Notes under the pieces: generated by a model | Database searches by the model: none | Told to the model about the DNA's origin: nothing | The model's input: only the letters and a program-made list of their open reading frames with translations | Made by a program: the position numbers and the translations under genes | Shown: one piece after another, positions 31,772 through 40,887 of the stretch | Position numbering within the stretch: the first letter of the stretch is position 1 | Layout of the letters: each line of letters begins with the position of its first letter | Assembly: GCF_937958655.1 (NCBI RefSeq) | Contig: NZ_CALGNH010000070.1 | Span: 1 to 40,887 of the forward strand | DNA length: 40,887 nucleotides | Reading direction: 5' to 3' | Origin: an uncultured Winogradskyella sp. | GTDB taxonomy: Bacteria > Bacteroidota > Bacteroidia > Flavobacteriales > Flavobacteriaceae

Positions 31772-32998
31772 TTAGTGTTCATTCATTCTAAAATCTGAAT
31801 AAGCACTCATACCATGTTCATGTTTATCTAAACCTTCTAGTTCTTCGCGTTCAGAAACTCTAATACCAACCGTTTTCTTTAGTACGAATATGATTAGGAA
31901 AGATGATACTAAACAGAAGCCAGCGTAACAAGCAACACCTGTTAATTGAATTAAAAATGTGTGTTCTGGGTTAGTAGAAAAGATACCTACTGCTAAAGTT
32001 CCCCAAATTCCACAAATTAAATGTACAGCTATAGCTCCAACAGGATCATCTAATTTTAAGTTGTCAATAAAACTAACAGCAAAAACAATTAGTACACCTG
32101 CAATGGCTCCAATTATAATAGCGCTTTCTGGCGTCATAACATCTGCACCAGCTGTTATACCAACTAAACCACCTAAAATACCATTTAAAAACATAGTTAA
32201 ATCTAAGTTTTTAAATTTAATAAAGGATACAATTGCAGCAACAACACCACCAGCAGCGGCAGCTAAGCAAGTTGTAACTAAAGTTAAAGATGTTAATTCA
32301 GGATCTGCTGAAAGTACTGAACCTCCATTAAAACCAAACCATCCTAACCATAGGATTAAAACGCCTGCTGTTGCTAATGGAATATTATGTCCAGGTATAG
32401 CCTGTACTTTACCGTCTTTAAATTTACCAGTACGAGCACCCAATAAATATACAGCAACTAACGCTGCCCATCCACCAACTGAATGTACTAGAGTAGAACC
32501 TGCAAAATCATAAAAACCTAATTGATCTAAAAATCCACCTCCCCATTTCCATGAGCCAGCAATAGGGTAAACTAAGCCTACATAGATTACAGTAAATATC
32601 ATAAATGGTCCAATTTTCATACGTTCTGCAACGGCTCCAGAAACAATAGTTGCTGCTGTAGCTGCAAACATTCCTTGAAATAAGAAGTCAGTCCACCAAG
32701 TGTATCCTCCGTCTGCGTATTCTGCTGTCATTCCGTTTTCCGGTGCTGCAATACCAAAACCTGCAAAATCAATAATGCCTGCAGAGCCTTCAGCAAAGCC
32801 TGGGTACATAAGATTAAATCCTCCGATGTAGTACAATAATAAACCAACAGTGATTATAAATATATTCTTAAATAATATGTTAATTGTATTTTTTTGTCGT
32901 GTTAACCCAATTTCTAAAAATGCAAATCCAGTATGCATAAAGAAAACGAGCGCTGTACAGATCATCATCCATACATTATTTGTTGTAAGTAATTCCAT
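31772..32998 (-). CDS. amt: Ammonium transporter
   Basis: 408 residues with about 11 hydrophobic helices and a short cytosolic tail (SEREELEGLDKHEHG). AGSWKWGGGFL, the pore-lining FAGSTLVHSVGG and IAVHLICGIWG provide the twin histidines of the Amt/MEP/Rh channel; WLGWFGFNGGS is also typical. It imports ammonium across the inner membrane. It follows glnK by 5 bp, the usual pairing, in which the PII protein blocks the channel under nitrogen excess. Third gene of a porin-glnK-amt operon. Confidence 0.95.
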   Translation of the reverse strand: MELLTTNNVWMMICTALVFFMHTGFAFLEIGLTRQKNTINILFKNIFIITVGLLLYYIGGFNLMYPGFAEGSAGIIDFAGFGIAAPENGMTAEYADGGYTWWTDFLFQGMFAATAATIVSGAVAERMKIGPFMIFTVIYVGLVYPIAGSWKWGGGFLDQLGFYDFAGSTLVHSVGGWAALVAVYLLGARTGKFKDGKVQAIPGHNIPLATAGVLILWLGWFGFNGGSVLSADPELTSLTLVTTCLAAAAGGVVAAIVSFIKFKNLDLTMFLNGILGGLVGITAGADVMTPESAIIIGAIAGVLIVFAVSFIDNLKLDDPVGAIAVHLICGIWGTLAVGIFSTNPEHTFLIQLTGVACYAGFCLVSSFLIIFVLKKTVGIRVSEREELEGLDKHEHGMSAYSDFRMNEH

Positions 32999-33003
32999 TA
33001 GTT

Positions 33004-33342
33004 TTATTTTAAAGTTTGTCCTCCTTTTTCGCCTGTTCGTATTCTGTAGACTTCATCAATGTGCGATACAAAGATTTTACCGTCTCCTACATCACCTGTA
33101 GCGGCCGATTCGATTATAGTTTTTATTGTAATATCTTCAAAGTCGTCATTAACCACTATAGATAAATAGCGTCTTTGAATATCGCTTGTGCTGTAAGACA
33201 CACCTCTATAAACATGACCTTCTTTTTCATTTCCAAGTCCGGTAACATCCCAATAGGAAAAGAAATTTACACCAACTTCGTGAAGGGCTTTTTTTACTGT
33301 AGAAAATTTAGATTTTCTAATAATTGCTTCAACTTTTTTCAT
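33004..33342 (-). CDS. glnK: P-II nitrogen regulatory protein
   Basis: 112 residues. MKKVEAIIRKSKFSTVKKAL is the typical N-terminus; the T-loop ends with YRGVSYSTS, where Y50 corresponds to the uridylylated Tyr51 of E. coli. TGDVGDGKIFV is the ATP-binding B-loop and RIRTGEKGG the C-loop. It senses 2-oxoglutarate and ATP/ADP and controls Amt. The T-loop region GLGNEKEGHVY differs from the usual GRQKGHTELY. No GlnD-like enzyme is in the window, so modification is uncertain. Confidence 0.92.
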   Translation of the reverse strand: MKKVEAIIRKSKFSTVKKALHEVGVNFFSYWDVTGLGNEKEGHVYRGVSYSTSDIQRRYLSIVVNDDFEDITIKTIIESAATGDVGDGKIFVSHIDEVYRIRTGEKGGQTLK

Positions 33343-33357
33343 TGTTTTATGTATTAG

Positions 33358-34398
33358 TTAGAATTTATAAACAGCCGCTAATAAGAAAGAACCTAAACTC
33401 TTAGTTGCTGCTAAGTCGTTATCGATAAAGGCATCGTCAGAGGCACTATCTAATCTAATTTCTGGTTTAATAATTAAGCTATCTTCAATAGTAAAACTAC
33501 CTGTTAATGTTGCAGCAAATACGCTACTATCGTCAACACCAGATCCTATAGCACCAAAGTTTCCGTCTTCAGCAAAGTACTCTCCTCTTAATCCAAGAGC
33601 AAAAGTATCTGATACTGTATATTGAGGGTAAAGGGCAGCACCAACAAATCCACCTGCATCGTCTTCTAAGCTTAAATACGCAGCATTAATTCCTAAGAAA
33701 AAGTCATCAGACAAATCAAATCCACCTGTAAAGTCAATCTCAAAGAAAGAAGGATCGTATAATACATTTAAGAATTGGTCTTTGTATCCTAACTGTGCAC
33801 CAGCAGCATAATCTCCTGTTGGGTTAAATTCAGTAAGGTCAGTGTCATTAAATACACCTAACATAAGGCTTAAGTCATCCGATAACGCAAAATCAGCTTT
33901 TAAACCTGTATGGCTAAAGGGACCATAAGAGAAAAGGTAAGATGTACTGTAGTTAAAATTAGCTACTGGCGAAATAACTTCGTAACCTAAAAACGTATTG
34001 AAGTTACCAAGCGTAAGCGTTACAGATTCGCTAACATTCCAGTATGCATATAATTGGTTAACGATGTTACCTGTAGAGATTGTGCTACTCGTAGGACCTA
34101 CCATAGGTGAGTTAAAGATGGCATCAGTTCCTCTAGGGCCAAAAACTAAATCAGCAACAAAACCAACTTTTTCGCCTTCATAAGACGCTACAAGATTAGC
34201 CATGCCTAAGGCAAAACCAGGTAAATTAGCAAAAGATGATCCTGGGGCAATGGCATTTTCATCATTAGGAGCCGTTAAGTTTGCTCTATAATAAGCGTCT
34301 ATACTTCCACTAAAGTTAAACGATTTCTTTTCCTCTTCTTCTTGTGCGAATAAAGAAAATGCAAAAGTGAACATACAAAGGGTAATAATTTTTTTCAT
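33358..34398 (-). CDS. Outer-membrane porin of the OmpL-like/BBP2 type
   Basis: 346 residues with signal peptide (MKKIITLCMFTFAFSLFAQ) and then an acidic EEEEKK start of the mature protein. Many barrel strands follow (FSGSIDAYYRANL, AYWNVSESVTLTLGNFNTF, FSHTGLKADFALSD) and the chain ends in VYKF. FGPRG and NQLYAYW are typical of the beta-barrel porin-2 family. First gene of the operon with glnK and amt, 15 bp upstream of glnK, so it probably admits nitrogen compounds. The intergenic region upstream has a candidate promoter and a long inverted repeat. Confidence 0.85.
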   Translation of the reverse strand: MKKIITLCMFTFAFSLFAQEEEEKKSFNFSGSIDAYYRANLTAPNDENAIAPGSSFANLPGFALGMANLVASYEGEKVGFVADLVFGPRGTDAIFNSPMVGPTSSTISTGNIVNQLYAYWNVSESVTLTLGNFNTFLGYEVISPVANFNYSTSYLFSYGPFSHTGLKADFALSDDLSLMLGVFNDTDLTEFNPTGDYAAGAQLGYKDQFLNVLYDPSFFEIDFTGGFDLSDDFFLGINAAYLSLEDDAGGFVGAALYPQYTVSDTFALGLRGEYFAEDGNFGAIGSGVDDSSVFAATLTGSFTIEDSLIIKPEIRLDSASDDAFIDNDLAATKSLGSFLLAAVYKF

Positions 34399-34431
34399 AA
34401 TTCTTAATAGTTAAAAATGTTATTTAGCCCA

Positions 34432-34462
34432 CAAATCTTCTTAATTTATTTTAGACCCCCAA
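34432..34462 (-). promoter_or_regulatory. Candidate promoter of the porin-glnK-amt operon
   Basis: On the minus strand, a TTTG-type -33 box and AAGATTTG (one mismatch to TAnnTTTG) are about 20 nt apart, with the start site expected some 25 nt before the porin ATG. The -33 side overlaps the left arm of the inverted repeat at 34457-34525. Confidence 0.35.
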
Positions 34463-34525
34463 AAAAAATAGGGTATTAATTTAATTTTTGTGATAAAACC
34501 ATTTTATACCCTAAAATCTTTGGGG
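34457..34525. promoter_or_regulatory. Long imperfect inverted repeat between the porin and gltB genes
   Basis: Arms of 20 bp (34457-34476 and 34506-34525) have CCCC at the outer ends and AGGGTAT/ATACCCT at the inner ends; 16 of 20 positions match and the centre is 29 bp. A T-run follows the right arm, but no plus-strand gene reads towards it, so a terminator is unlikely. Its position suggests binding of a nitrogen regulator over the porin promoter. Confidence 0.45.
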
Positions 34526-34841
34526 TTTTTATTTTTTTACGACATTTTTTGGAATATCTGTAATCCAAAAATTGAGATTTTTCAATTTATTTCTTTCTGA
34601 ATTTTAATTATTCTCAATTTAAAAGGGAGCTCTAAATCGTTTTCGTAATATTTAAGATTTATTTAAGTAAATCGTAATCTTGAGTATTATTCATTTTATG
34701 GCTAAAAAATTATCATATTTCTATTTAAAATCTGCTTAATTACTGATATGGGAAAAGTTTTTTTCCTTTTTTTTTAATCGAATTCTTACCCATATATTAG
34801 AGGTATAATATGGGGCTAAAAACCTCAAAATTTTCTGAATT
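34526..34841. other. Gene-free AT-rich leader of gltB
   Basis: No ORF is supported. The stretch is very T-rich. It holds AAATTGA/TCAATTT (about 34570-34588) and an imperfect CCCATAT/ATATGGG pair around 34791-34815, just upstream of gltB. No clear TAnnTTTG promoter was found; the gltB promoter must be here. Confidence 0.4.
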
Positions 34842-37800
34842 ATGCTGAAGAATCAAGGGCTTTATTTACCAGAATTTGAACACGAAAATTGTGGTGCCGG
34901 ATTTATATGTAATCTTAAAGGTGAAAAGACCAACCAAATTATACATGATGCCCTAGAAATTCTTGTAAAACTAGAACACAGAGGAGGTGTTAGTGCAGAT
35001 GGTAAAACAGGTGATGGTGCAGGTCTGTTAATAGATATTCCTCATACCTTTTTTAGGCGAGTTTGTGGTTTTGATGTGCCTGTAAAAGGTAAATATGCTG
35101 TGGGTATGGTATTTTTACCAAAGAACACCAACCAGTATAAATTTTGTAAGACAACTTTTGAAAACGAAATTCTTGCGCAAGGACTTTCTGTTATTGGTTG
35201 GAGAGAAGTGCCTGTAGATTCTACCCAATTGGGTGAAATTGCCTTAGCATCAGAACCTAATATAGAGCAACTTTTTGTTGGTAAATCAAATGAAATATCC
35301 GAGGAAGATTTTAATGCAAAACTTTATGCTGCACGTAAAATAACCGAGCATACCATCAGAAAATCTAAGATGTCGCAAAGCGCTTATTTTTATGTTTCAA
35401 GTTTATCAATGAATACGCTGATATATAAAGGTATTATTATGCCAGAAGATATTGGACGCTATTATAAAGATTTACAAGAAGATGATTTGGTAACACGCTT
35501 AGCTTTAGTGCATCAGCGTTTTTCTACCAATACAATGCCAACTTGGGAGCTAGCGCAACCTTTCCGATTTATGTGTCAGAATGGTGAAATTAATACACTA
35601 CGAGGTAACGTAAGTCGTATGCGTGTGCGCGAGGAGATTATGAAAAGTGATGTCTTTGGGCCGCAAATAGAGAAGTTATTCCCTATTATTTTACCAGGAA
35701 AATCAGACTCTGCCTCTATGGATATGGTTGTAGAATTATTAACACACACAGGGCGTTCTTTACCAGAAGTAATGATGATGATGATACCAGAAGCATGGGA
35801 AAAGCATAAGACCATGTCACCAGAGCGTAAAGCATTTTACGAGTATAATGCTTGTATTATGGAGCCTTGGGATGGCCCAGCTTCAGTCCCTTTTACAGAC
35901 GGTAATTACATAGGTGCGTTGTTAGATAGAAACGGCTTACGTCCGTCTCGCTATACGGTTACTAAAAGTGGTAAACTCATTATGTCATCAGAAATTGGAG
36001 TGGTAGATATAGAGCCAGAGGATATAGAAAGTCATGGTCGTTTAGAGCCAGGCAAAATGTTCTTGGTAGATATGAACCAAGGCCGTATAATTAATGACGA
36101 AGAAATTAAGAGTAAGATTGTAAAAGAGAGACCTTATCAAAAATGGTTAGATAAAACTAGGTTACATCTTAAAGATATTCCGTACACAGGGACAAGTTGC
36201 CCTGTAGAAACCCTAGATATAAAAACAAGACAACGTTTATTTAACTATACGTTCGAGGATATTCAAGAAGTCATTACACCAATGGCACAAAAGGCTAAAG
36301 AAGCCTTAGGCTCAATGGGAATAGATACGCCTTTAGCGGTTTTATCGAGTAAACCTCAATTAATCTCTAACTATTTTAAGCAATTATTTGCACAGGTAAC
36401 CAATCCGCCTTTAGATGGTATTAGAGAAGAAATTGTAACCGATATTAGCCTATCTTTAGGTAAGGATAGGAATATTTTTAGCATAACAGAACGTCAATGC
36501 AGGAAATTAAAAATTCAGAATCCTGTTATTTCAAATGACGACTTAGAAAAAATCAGAAACATAACAGTAGAAAGCTTTAAAGCCGAAACTATTGAGATGT
36601 TATATGCCAAAGACCAAGGGCTTAACGGGCTTGAAGATGCTTTAGATCATATCATTATTCAAATTGAAAAGGCCTTAGATCGCAAGACCAATATCATTAT
36701 TCTATCAGATCGAGGAGTAAGCAAAGAAAAAGCACCAATCCCTGCATTGTTAGCCTGTTCTTACGTTAACCATCAGATGAACCGTTTACGCAAGCGTTCT
36801 TATTTTGACATTATTATAGAATCTGCTGAGCCAAGAGAGCCACATCATTTTGCTACTCTATTTGGTTATGGTGCTAGTGCTGTAAACCCTTATATGGTGA
36901 ATGAAATCATTAGAATGCAAGTTAAAGATGGCTTCATTACAGATATGGATGAGCAACAAGCCGTTGATAATTTCAATAAAGCAATAGGGAAAGGCATTTT
37001 AAAGGTGATGAATAAAATAGGCATCTCAACCTTACATTCTTACAGAGGTTCTCAGATTTTTGAAATCGTAGGTTTTAATTCTCAATTTGTAGAAAAATAC
37101 TTCCCATATACCACTTCAAGAATTGAGGGTATAGGTTTATATGAAATTGAAAAAGAGATAGATAAGCGTTACAAATACGCCTATCCAGATAAGCAAATAG
37201 ACAAGCGTTTAGGTTTAAATATTGGTGGCGATTACAGATGGAGACGTAATGGAGAGCGTCACTTGTTTAATCCAACAACGGTAGCTAAACTTCAACAAGC
37301 CGTGAGATTGAGTGACCAGAAGAGTTATGACGTGTATGCAAAAAACATTAATGAACAATCAAAAAACTTAATGACCATTCGTGGGTTATTTGAGTTTAAT
37401 AATATCGATCCTATTCCTATTGAAGAAGTAGAACCTTGGACCGAAATTGTAAAGCGTTTTAAAACAGGAGCGATGTCTTACGGTTCTATTTCTCGTGAAG
37501 CACACGAAAATTTAGCCATTGCGATGAACCGAATTGGTGGTAAATCTAACTCAGGAGAGGGTGGAGAGGATCGTAATCGTTTTCAACCAGATGCTAATGG
37601 AGATAGCAGAAACTCTGCGATTAAACAAGTGGCTTCTGGGCGTTTTGGTGTTACATCGCATTATTTAACTAACGCCAAGGAAATTCAAATAAAAATGGCA
37701 CAAGGAGCAAAGCCTGGAGAGGGTGGTCAGTTACCAGGTGAGAAAGTATTACCTTGGATTGCTGCAGCACGTAACTCAACACCATTTGTTGGTTTAATTT

Positions 37801-39356
37801 CACCACCACCACATCACGATATTTACTCTATTGAAGATTTAGCACAATTAATTTACGATTTAAAGAATGCAAATCGCGATGCTAGAATCAATGTAAAACT
37901 AGTGTCAGAAGTTGGTGTTGGTACCATTGCGGCAGGTGTTGCAAAAGCCAAGGCAGATGTGGTGTTAATTTCGGGTTATGATGGCGGTACAGGTGCCTCA
38001 CCATTAACCTCATTAAAACATGCTGGCTTACCTTGGGAACTTGGTTTAGCAGAGGCACAACAAACCTTAGTGCTTAATAATTTGAGAAGCCGAATTGTAG
38101 TAGAGTGTGATGGCCAATTAAAAACCGGTAGAGATGTTGCTATAGCAGCGTTGTTAGGTGCTGAAGAATTCGGATTTGCAACAGCACCTTTAGTAGCTTC
38201 AGGTTGTATAATGATGCGTAAGTGTCATTTAAATACCTGTCCTGTAGGTATCGCAACCCAAGATAAAGAGTTGCGTAAAAACTTTAAAGGCACACCAGAG
38301 CATGTCATTAATTTCTTCTACTATATTGCAGAAGAATTAAGAGGTATTATGGCAGAGTTAGGATTTAGAACCATGTCGGAAATGATCGGTCAAACACAGA
38401 AAATAAATGCCAATAAAGCCATAGATCATTACAAAGCAAAAGGTTTAGACCTATCTTCAATATTACATAGACCAGCAGAATATCATCAGATGACGGTTAA
38501 GAATACTGAAAAGCAAGACCATAATATTGATGATGTGCTAGATTTCCAAATTCTTAAAGATTCACATCGTGCTCTATATAGAAAGGAGCAAATGAATTTG
38601 TCCTATCCAATAAAGAATACAAACCGAACGGTAGGAGCCATTGTGAGTAATGAGATTTCAAAAATATATGGGCATTTAGGCCTGCCAGAAGATACATTGA
38701 ATATCAATTTTGAAGGCTCAGCAGGTCAGAGTTTTGGCGCTTTTGGAGCTCATGGATTAAGCTTTATCCTCGACGGAAATACGAATGATTATTTAGGTAA
38801 AGGTTTATCTGGCGCCAAGTTAATTGTAAAGAAACCAGCTAAGGCAGATTTCTTAGCTGAGAATAATATTATTGTAGGTAATGTTTGTCTTTTTGGAGCT
38901 GTTGAAGGTGAAGCTTACATTAACGGAATAGCAGGAGAGCGTTTTGCTGTAAGAAACTCTGGAGCTACAGCCGTCGTAGAAGGTGTTGGTGACCATTGCT
39001 GTGAGTATATGACAGGTGGAAAAGTAGTAGTGCTTGGTAAAACAGGACGAAACTTTGCGGCTGGTATGAGTGGTGGTATCGCTTACGTTTACGATCCAGA
39101 AAACAAATTTGTAAATGGCTTATGTAATACTGAAACCATTGAATTTGAAAAGATCCTTAAGAAAGACGCTAACGAATTAAAAGCATTGATTGAGAAGCAT
39201 GTGAAATACACAAAAAGTAATAGAGGCTCTGAATTATTAGCAGATTGGGAGACGAGTTTAAATCATTTTGTCAAAGTAATGCCAACGGAATACAAGCGTG
39301 CATTGAAACGTTTAGAGACTGAAGAACAAATGGTTGAGGCATTAGAAGTTGTATAG
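34842..39356 (+). CDS. gltB: Glutamate synthase large (alpha) subunit
   Basis: 1504 residues, full length. The chain begins with a short propeptide and HENCGAGF; C17 is the expected N-terminal nucleophile of the glutaminase domain after cleavage. [12 protein letters not shown] and LRGNVSRM belong to that domain. The central and FMN-binding domains carry [29 protein letters not shown] and [11 protein letters not shown]. The 3Fe-4S ligands are in [12 protein letters not shown] (C1122, C1128, C1133). The C-terminal beta-helix has [11 protein letters not shown] and GGIAYVYDP. The enzyme makes two glutamates from glutamine and 2-oxoglutarate. gltD follows after 212 bp filled with repeats, an unusually long gap for this operon. 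Confidence 0.97.
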   Translation: MLKNQGLYLPEFEHENCGAGFICNLKGEKTNQIIHDALEILVKLEHRGGVSADGKTGDGAGLLIDIPHTFFRRVCGFDVPVKGKYAVGMVFLPKNTNQYKFCKTTFENEILAQGLSVIGWREVPVDSTQLGEIALASEPNIEQLFVGKSNEISEEDFNAKLYAARKITEHTIRKSKMSQSAYFYVSSLSMNTLIYKGIIMPEDIGRYYKDLQEDDLVTRLALVHQRFSTNTMPTWELAQPFRFMCQNGEINTLRGNVSRMRVREEIMKSDVFGPQIEKLFPIILPGKSDSASMDMVVELLTHTGRSLPEVMMMMIPEAWEKHKTMSPERKAFYEYNACIMEPWDGPASVPFTDGNYIGALLDRNGLRPSRYTVTKSGKLIMSSEIGVVDIEPEDIESHGRLEPGKMFLVDMNQGRIINDEEIKSKIVKERPYQKWLDKTRLHLKDIPYTGTSCPVETLDIKTRQRLFNYTFEDIQEVITPMAQKAKEALGSMGIDTPLAVLSSKPQLISNYFKQLFAQVTNPPLDGIREEIVTDISLSLGKDRNIFSITERQCRKLKIQNPVISNDDLEKIRNITVESFKAETIEMLYAKDQGLNGLEDALDHIIIQIEKALDRKTNIIILSDRGVSKEKAPIPALLACSYVNHQMNRLRKRSYFDIIIESAEPREPHHFATLFGYGASAVNPYMVNEIIRMQVKDGFITDMDEQQAVDNFNKAIGKGILKVMNKIGISTLHSYRGSQIFEIVGFNSQFVEKYFPYTTSRIEGIGLYEIEKEIDKRYKYAYPDKQIDKRLGLNIGGDYRWRRNGERHLFNPTTVAKLQQAVRLSDQKSYDVYAKNINEQSKNLMTIRGLFEFNNIDPIPIEEVEPWTEIVKRFKTGAMSYGSISREAHENLAIAMNRIGGKSNSGEGGEDRNRFQPDANGDSRNSAIKQVASGRFGVTSHYLTNAKEIQIKMAQGAKPGEGGQLPGEKVLPWIAAARNSTPFVGLISPPPHHDIYSIEDLAQLIYDLKNANRDARINVKLVSEVGVGTIAAGVAKAKADVVLISGYDGGTGASPLTSLKHAGLPWELGLAEAQQTLVLNNLRSRIVVECDGQLKTGRDVAIAALLGAEEFGFATAPLVASGCIMMRKCHLNTCPVGIATQDKELRKNFKGTPEHVINFFYYIAEELRGIMAELGFRTMSEMIGQTQKINANKAIDHYKAKGLDLSSILHRPAEYHQMTVKNTEKQDHNIDDVLDFQILKDSHRALYRKEQMNLSYPIKNTNRTVGAIVSNEISKIYGHLGLPEDTLNINFEGSAGQSFGAFGAHGLSFILDGNTNDYLGKGLSGAKLIVKKPAKADFLAENNIIVGNVCLFGAVEGEAYINGIAGERFAVRNSGATAVVEGVGDHCCEYMTGGKVVVLGKTGRNFAAGMSGGIAYVYDPENKFVNGLCNTETIEFEKILKKDANELKALIEKHVKYTKSNRGSELLADWETSLNHFVKVMPTEYKRALKRLETEEQMVEALEVV

Positions 39357-39367
39357 TAGAAAAATTT

Positions 39368-39460
39368 TAAAAACACCCCTAAAGTCCCCTTAAGGGGACA
39401 GTAGTTAAGAAGTTTGTTTACCGGATTGTCCCTTTGAGGGGACTTTAGGGGTCTAAAAAC
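39368..39460. repeat. Inverted-repeat element (ACCCCTAAAGTCC family), copy 2
   Basis: Arms of 26 bp (39375-39400 and 39427-39452) match at 24 positions. A 7-bp direct repeat TAAAAAC flanks it (39368-39374 and 39454-39460), although its A-rich sequence makes this weaker evidence for a target duplication than in copy 1 (14758-14843). The right arm ends in GGGGTC here and GGGGTG in copy 1. It lies 11 bp after the gltB stop. Confidence 0.75.
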
Positions 39461-39478
39461 TATAACGTATATTTTGCG

Positions 39479-39493
39479 AGGTTGCAAAAACCT
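39479..39493. repeat. AGGTT/AACCT palindrome before gltD
   Basis: A short palindrome with a 5-nt centre within GCGAGGTTGCAAAAACCTTA; related in sequence to the leuC-leuD element at 27003-27029. Confidence 0.4.
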
Positions 39494-39531
39494 TACAAGA
39501 TTGAAACAATTAAAATTAGAAAGTTAGATAA

Positions 39532-39561
39532 TCCCGAAATCGTCGGGACTGCTTTCGCAGT
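39532..39561. repeat. Two adjoining hairpins ending 7 nt before gltD
   Basis: TCCCGA-N5-TCGGGA (39532-39548) is followed by ACTGC-TTTC-GCAGT (39548-39561). The second is the same CTGC/GCAG hairpin found before the sterol desaturase gene (14674-14685) in the same orientation relative to the gene. The gltD start codon begins at 39569. Confidence 0.7.
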
Positions 39562-39568
39562 AATAGAA

Positions 39569-40887
39569 ATGGGAAAAGTAACAGGTTTTAAAGAATTCGA
39601 AAGAAAAGACGAAAAGTATAAGCCAGTAAAGGATCGTGTAAAACATTACAAAGAATTTACGGTACCGCTTAATGATAAGGATATGACCGAACAAGGATCG
39701 CGTTGTATGGATTGTGGAATTCCATTTTGTCATAGTGGTTGTCCGCTAGGGAATTTAATTCCAGATTTTAACCATATGGTACATCAAGGTGAGTGGCAAA
39801 AAGCGTCTTGGATATTACATTCCACCAATAACTTTCCAGAATTTACAGGACGTTTATGTCCTGCTCCATGCGAGCAAGCTTGTGTTTTAGGCCTTATTGA
39901 AGATCCAGTTTCTATAGAAAACATTGAAAAAAATATTGTTGAGCGTGCGTTTAAAGAAGGTTGGATTAAACCACAACCACCAAAAACAAGAACAGGGAAA
40001 ACGATTGCAGTTGTAGGTTCTGGTCCTGCTGGTTTAGCTGCAGCACAACAATTAAACAGAGCTGGTCATACCGTCACCGTTTTTGAACGCGATGATGCTA
40101 TTGGTGGCCTATTGCGTTACGGCATTCCTAATTTTAAAATGGAAAAGGAGATTATAGATCGTCGTTTAGCGATTCTTGAAGCCGAAGGCATTGTATTTAA
40201 AACCAACGTCAATGTAGGTGTGAACTATGATGTTGAAGATTTAAAAAAGTTTGATGCCGTTGTACTTTGTGGTGGAGCAACCGAAAGACGAAGTCTGCCA
40301 ACACCAGGAATTGATGCTGATGGAGTGGTACAAGCTATGGATTTTTTAACCCAACAAACCAAAGTGGTGTTTGGACAGAAGGTAAAAGACCAAGTACTAG
40401 CAACAGATAAAAATGTGATTGTTATTGGTGGTGGAGATACAGGAAGTGATTGTATTGGTACATCGAATCGACAAGGAGCAAAGTCTGTAGTTAATTTTGA
40501 AATTATGCCAAAACCACCAGGACATCGTTCACCAGCGACACCATGGCCTTATTGGCCGTTGCAGTTAAAAACATCATCGTCTCATAAAGAAGGTGTAGAA
40601 CGTAATTGGTTGATTAACACTAAAGAATTTGTAACGGATAAAAATGGAAAATTGACTGCTCTAAAAACGGTGCATGTAGAATGGGAAATGGTTCCTGGTG
40701 AGCGACCTAAATTAATAGAAATTGCTGGTACAGAAAAAACGTGGCCATGTGATTTAGCCTTATTAGCACTTGGTTTTACGGGTCCAGAATCGACATTAGC
40801 AGATAAGTTAGGATTAGAGAAAGATGTACGATCAAACTATAAAGCCGAATACGGAAAGTATCAAACCAACATTCCAAACATCTTTAC
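39569..40887 (+). CDS. gltD: Glutamate synthase small (beta) subunit, C-terminus cut by window edge
   Basis: About 440 codons are present and the frame stays open to the last base. The start MGKVTGFKEFERK is typical. The N-terminal cysteines that bind 4Fe-4S clusters are in SRCMDCGIPFCHSGCPLGN and LCPAPCEQAC. The FAD motif AVVGSGPAGLAAAQ, the FERDDAIGGLLRYGIP segment and the NADPH motif VIVIGGGDTGSDC follow; the last residues, YQTNIPNIF, precede the second FAD motif. It passes electrons from NAD(P)H to GltB. Only the last 30-50 residues should be missing. Confidence 0.95.
   Translation, partial: MGKVTGFKEFERKDEKYKPVKDRVKHYKEFTVPLNDKDMTEQGSRCMDCGIPFCHSGCPLGNLIPDFNHMVHQGEWQKASWILHSTNNFPEFTGRLCPAPCEQACVLGLIEDPVSIENIEKNIVERAFKEGWIKPQPPKTRTGKTIAVVGSGPAGLAAAQQLNRAGHTVTVFERDDAIGGLLRYGIPNFKMEKEIIDRRLAILEAEGIVFKTNVNVGVNYDVEDLKKFDAVVLCGGATERRSLPTPGIDADGVVQAMDFLTQQTKVVFGQKVKDQVLATDKNVIVIGGGDTGSDCIGTSNRQGAKSVVNFEIMPKPPGHRSPATPWPYWPLQLKTSSSHKEGVERNWLINTKEFVTDKNGKLTALKTVHVEWEMVPGERPKLIEIAGTEKTWPCDLALLALGFTGPESTLADKLGLEKDVRSNYKAEYGKYQTNIPNIF

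Noticed and set aside
31959-32513. Long plus-strand frame opposite amt (184 codons)
   Set aside because: It is the antisense shadow of the transporter; Pro/Thr/Lys-rich composition without any motif.
34506-34538. Intrinsic terminator from the right arm and following T-run
   Set aside because: The region lies between divergent genes and no plus-strand transcript would reach it from the left.
1-40887. CRISPR array, phage, integron, transposase, rRNA or tRNA genes
   Set aside because: Looked for by eye on both strands; no regularly spaced direct repeats, no tRNA-like cloverleaf and no recombinase or capsid-like protein was seen. A covariance search for tRNAs could still be run.

Overview
The window is about 41 kb of AT-rich chromosomal DNA from a member of the Bacteroidota, most likely a marine Flavobacteriaceae. 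The evidence is the low GC, many signal peptides and lipoproteins with Bacteroidota-style SCSSDD tails, DUF547 and Omp85-like proteins, a short LeuA followed by LeuC, LeuD and LeuB, a plant-like MetX/MetY pair behind a SAM-I riboswitch, and almost no Shine-Dalgarno sequences. No rRNA, tRNA, CRISPR array, phage gene or transposase was seen. The species cannot be named from this sequence alone.

Layout. (1) 1-4826, minus strand: a tightly packed operon (FAD/NAD oxidoreductase, membrane polyferredoxin, repeat protein, two family-2 glycosyltransferases) that runs off the left edge. (2) 5056-12041, plus strand: envelope genes (DUF547 protein, outer-membrane barrel, GH113-like lipoprotein, small lipoprotein, two tandem Omp85-like proteins) and a metallophosphoesterase. 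(3) 12045-19686, minus strand: a near-complete arsenosugar biosynthesis cluster. Its genes encode a peroxidase-like CMD protein, radical SAM ArsS, a rhodanese, a DUF2064 transferase, a purine nucleoside phosphorylase, ArsM, a fatty-acid hydroxylase/sterol desaturase, a DUF547 lipoprotein and a GT2 glycosyltransferase. (4) 19882-22260, minus strand: metY-metX behind a SAM-I riboswitch. (5) 22657-24210: a conserved-looking helical protein of unknown function. (6) 24353-28874, plus strand: leuA-leuC-leuD-leuB and a possible 27-residue coupled ORF. (7) 28954-31536: ppc. (8) 31772-40887: nitrogen assimilation, with porin-glnK-amt on the minus strand and gltB-gltD (cut by the right edge) on the plus strand.

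How the genes fit together. ArsM would methylate arsenite, and ArsS would join dimethylarsinous acid to the 5'-deoxyadenosyl part of SAM. The phosphorylase carries the Asp that specifies adenine instead of the usual Asn, and lacks the 5'-OH-binding His. It could therefore release adenine and leave a 5-arsino-ribose 1-phosphate for the DUF2064 and GT2 enzymes. This last step is inference. The met and leu genes, ppc and glt/amt form ordinary amino-acid and nitrogen metabolism.

The most unusual structural feature is the density of short palindromic repeats inside operons. Four hairpins end 7-9 nt before a start codon (sterol desaturase, arsM, leuD, gltD). One element is read in frame inside a glycosyltransferase. 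One long inverted-repeat family is present twice, each copy flanked by its own direct repeat.
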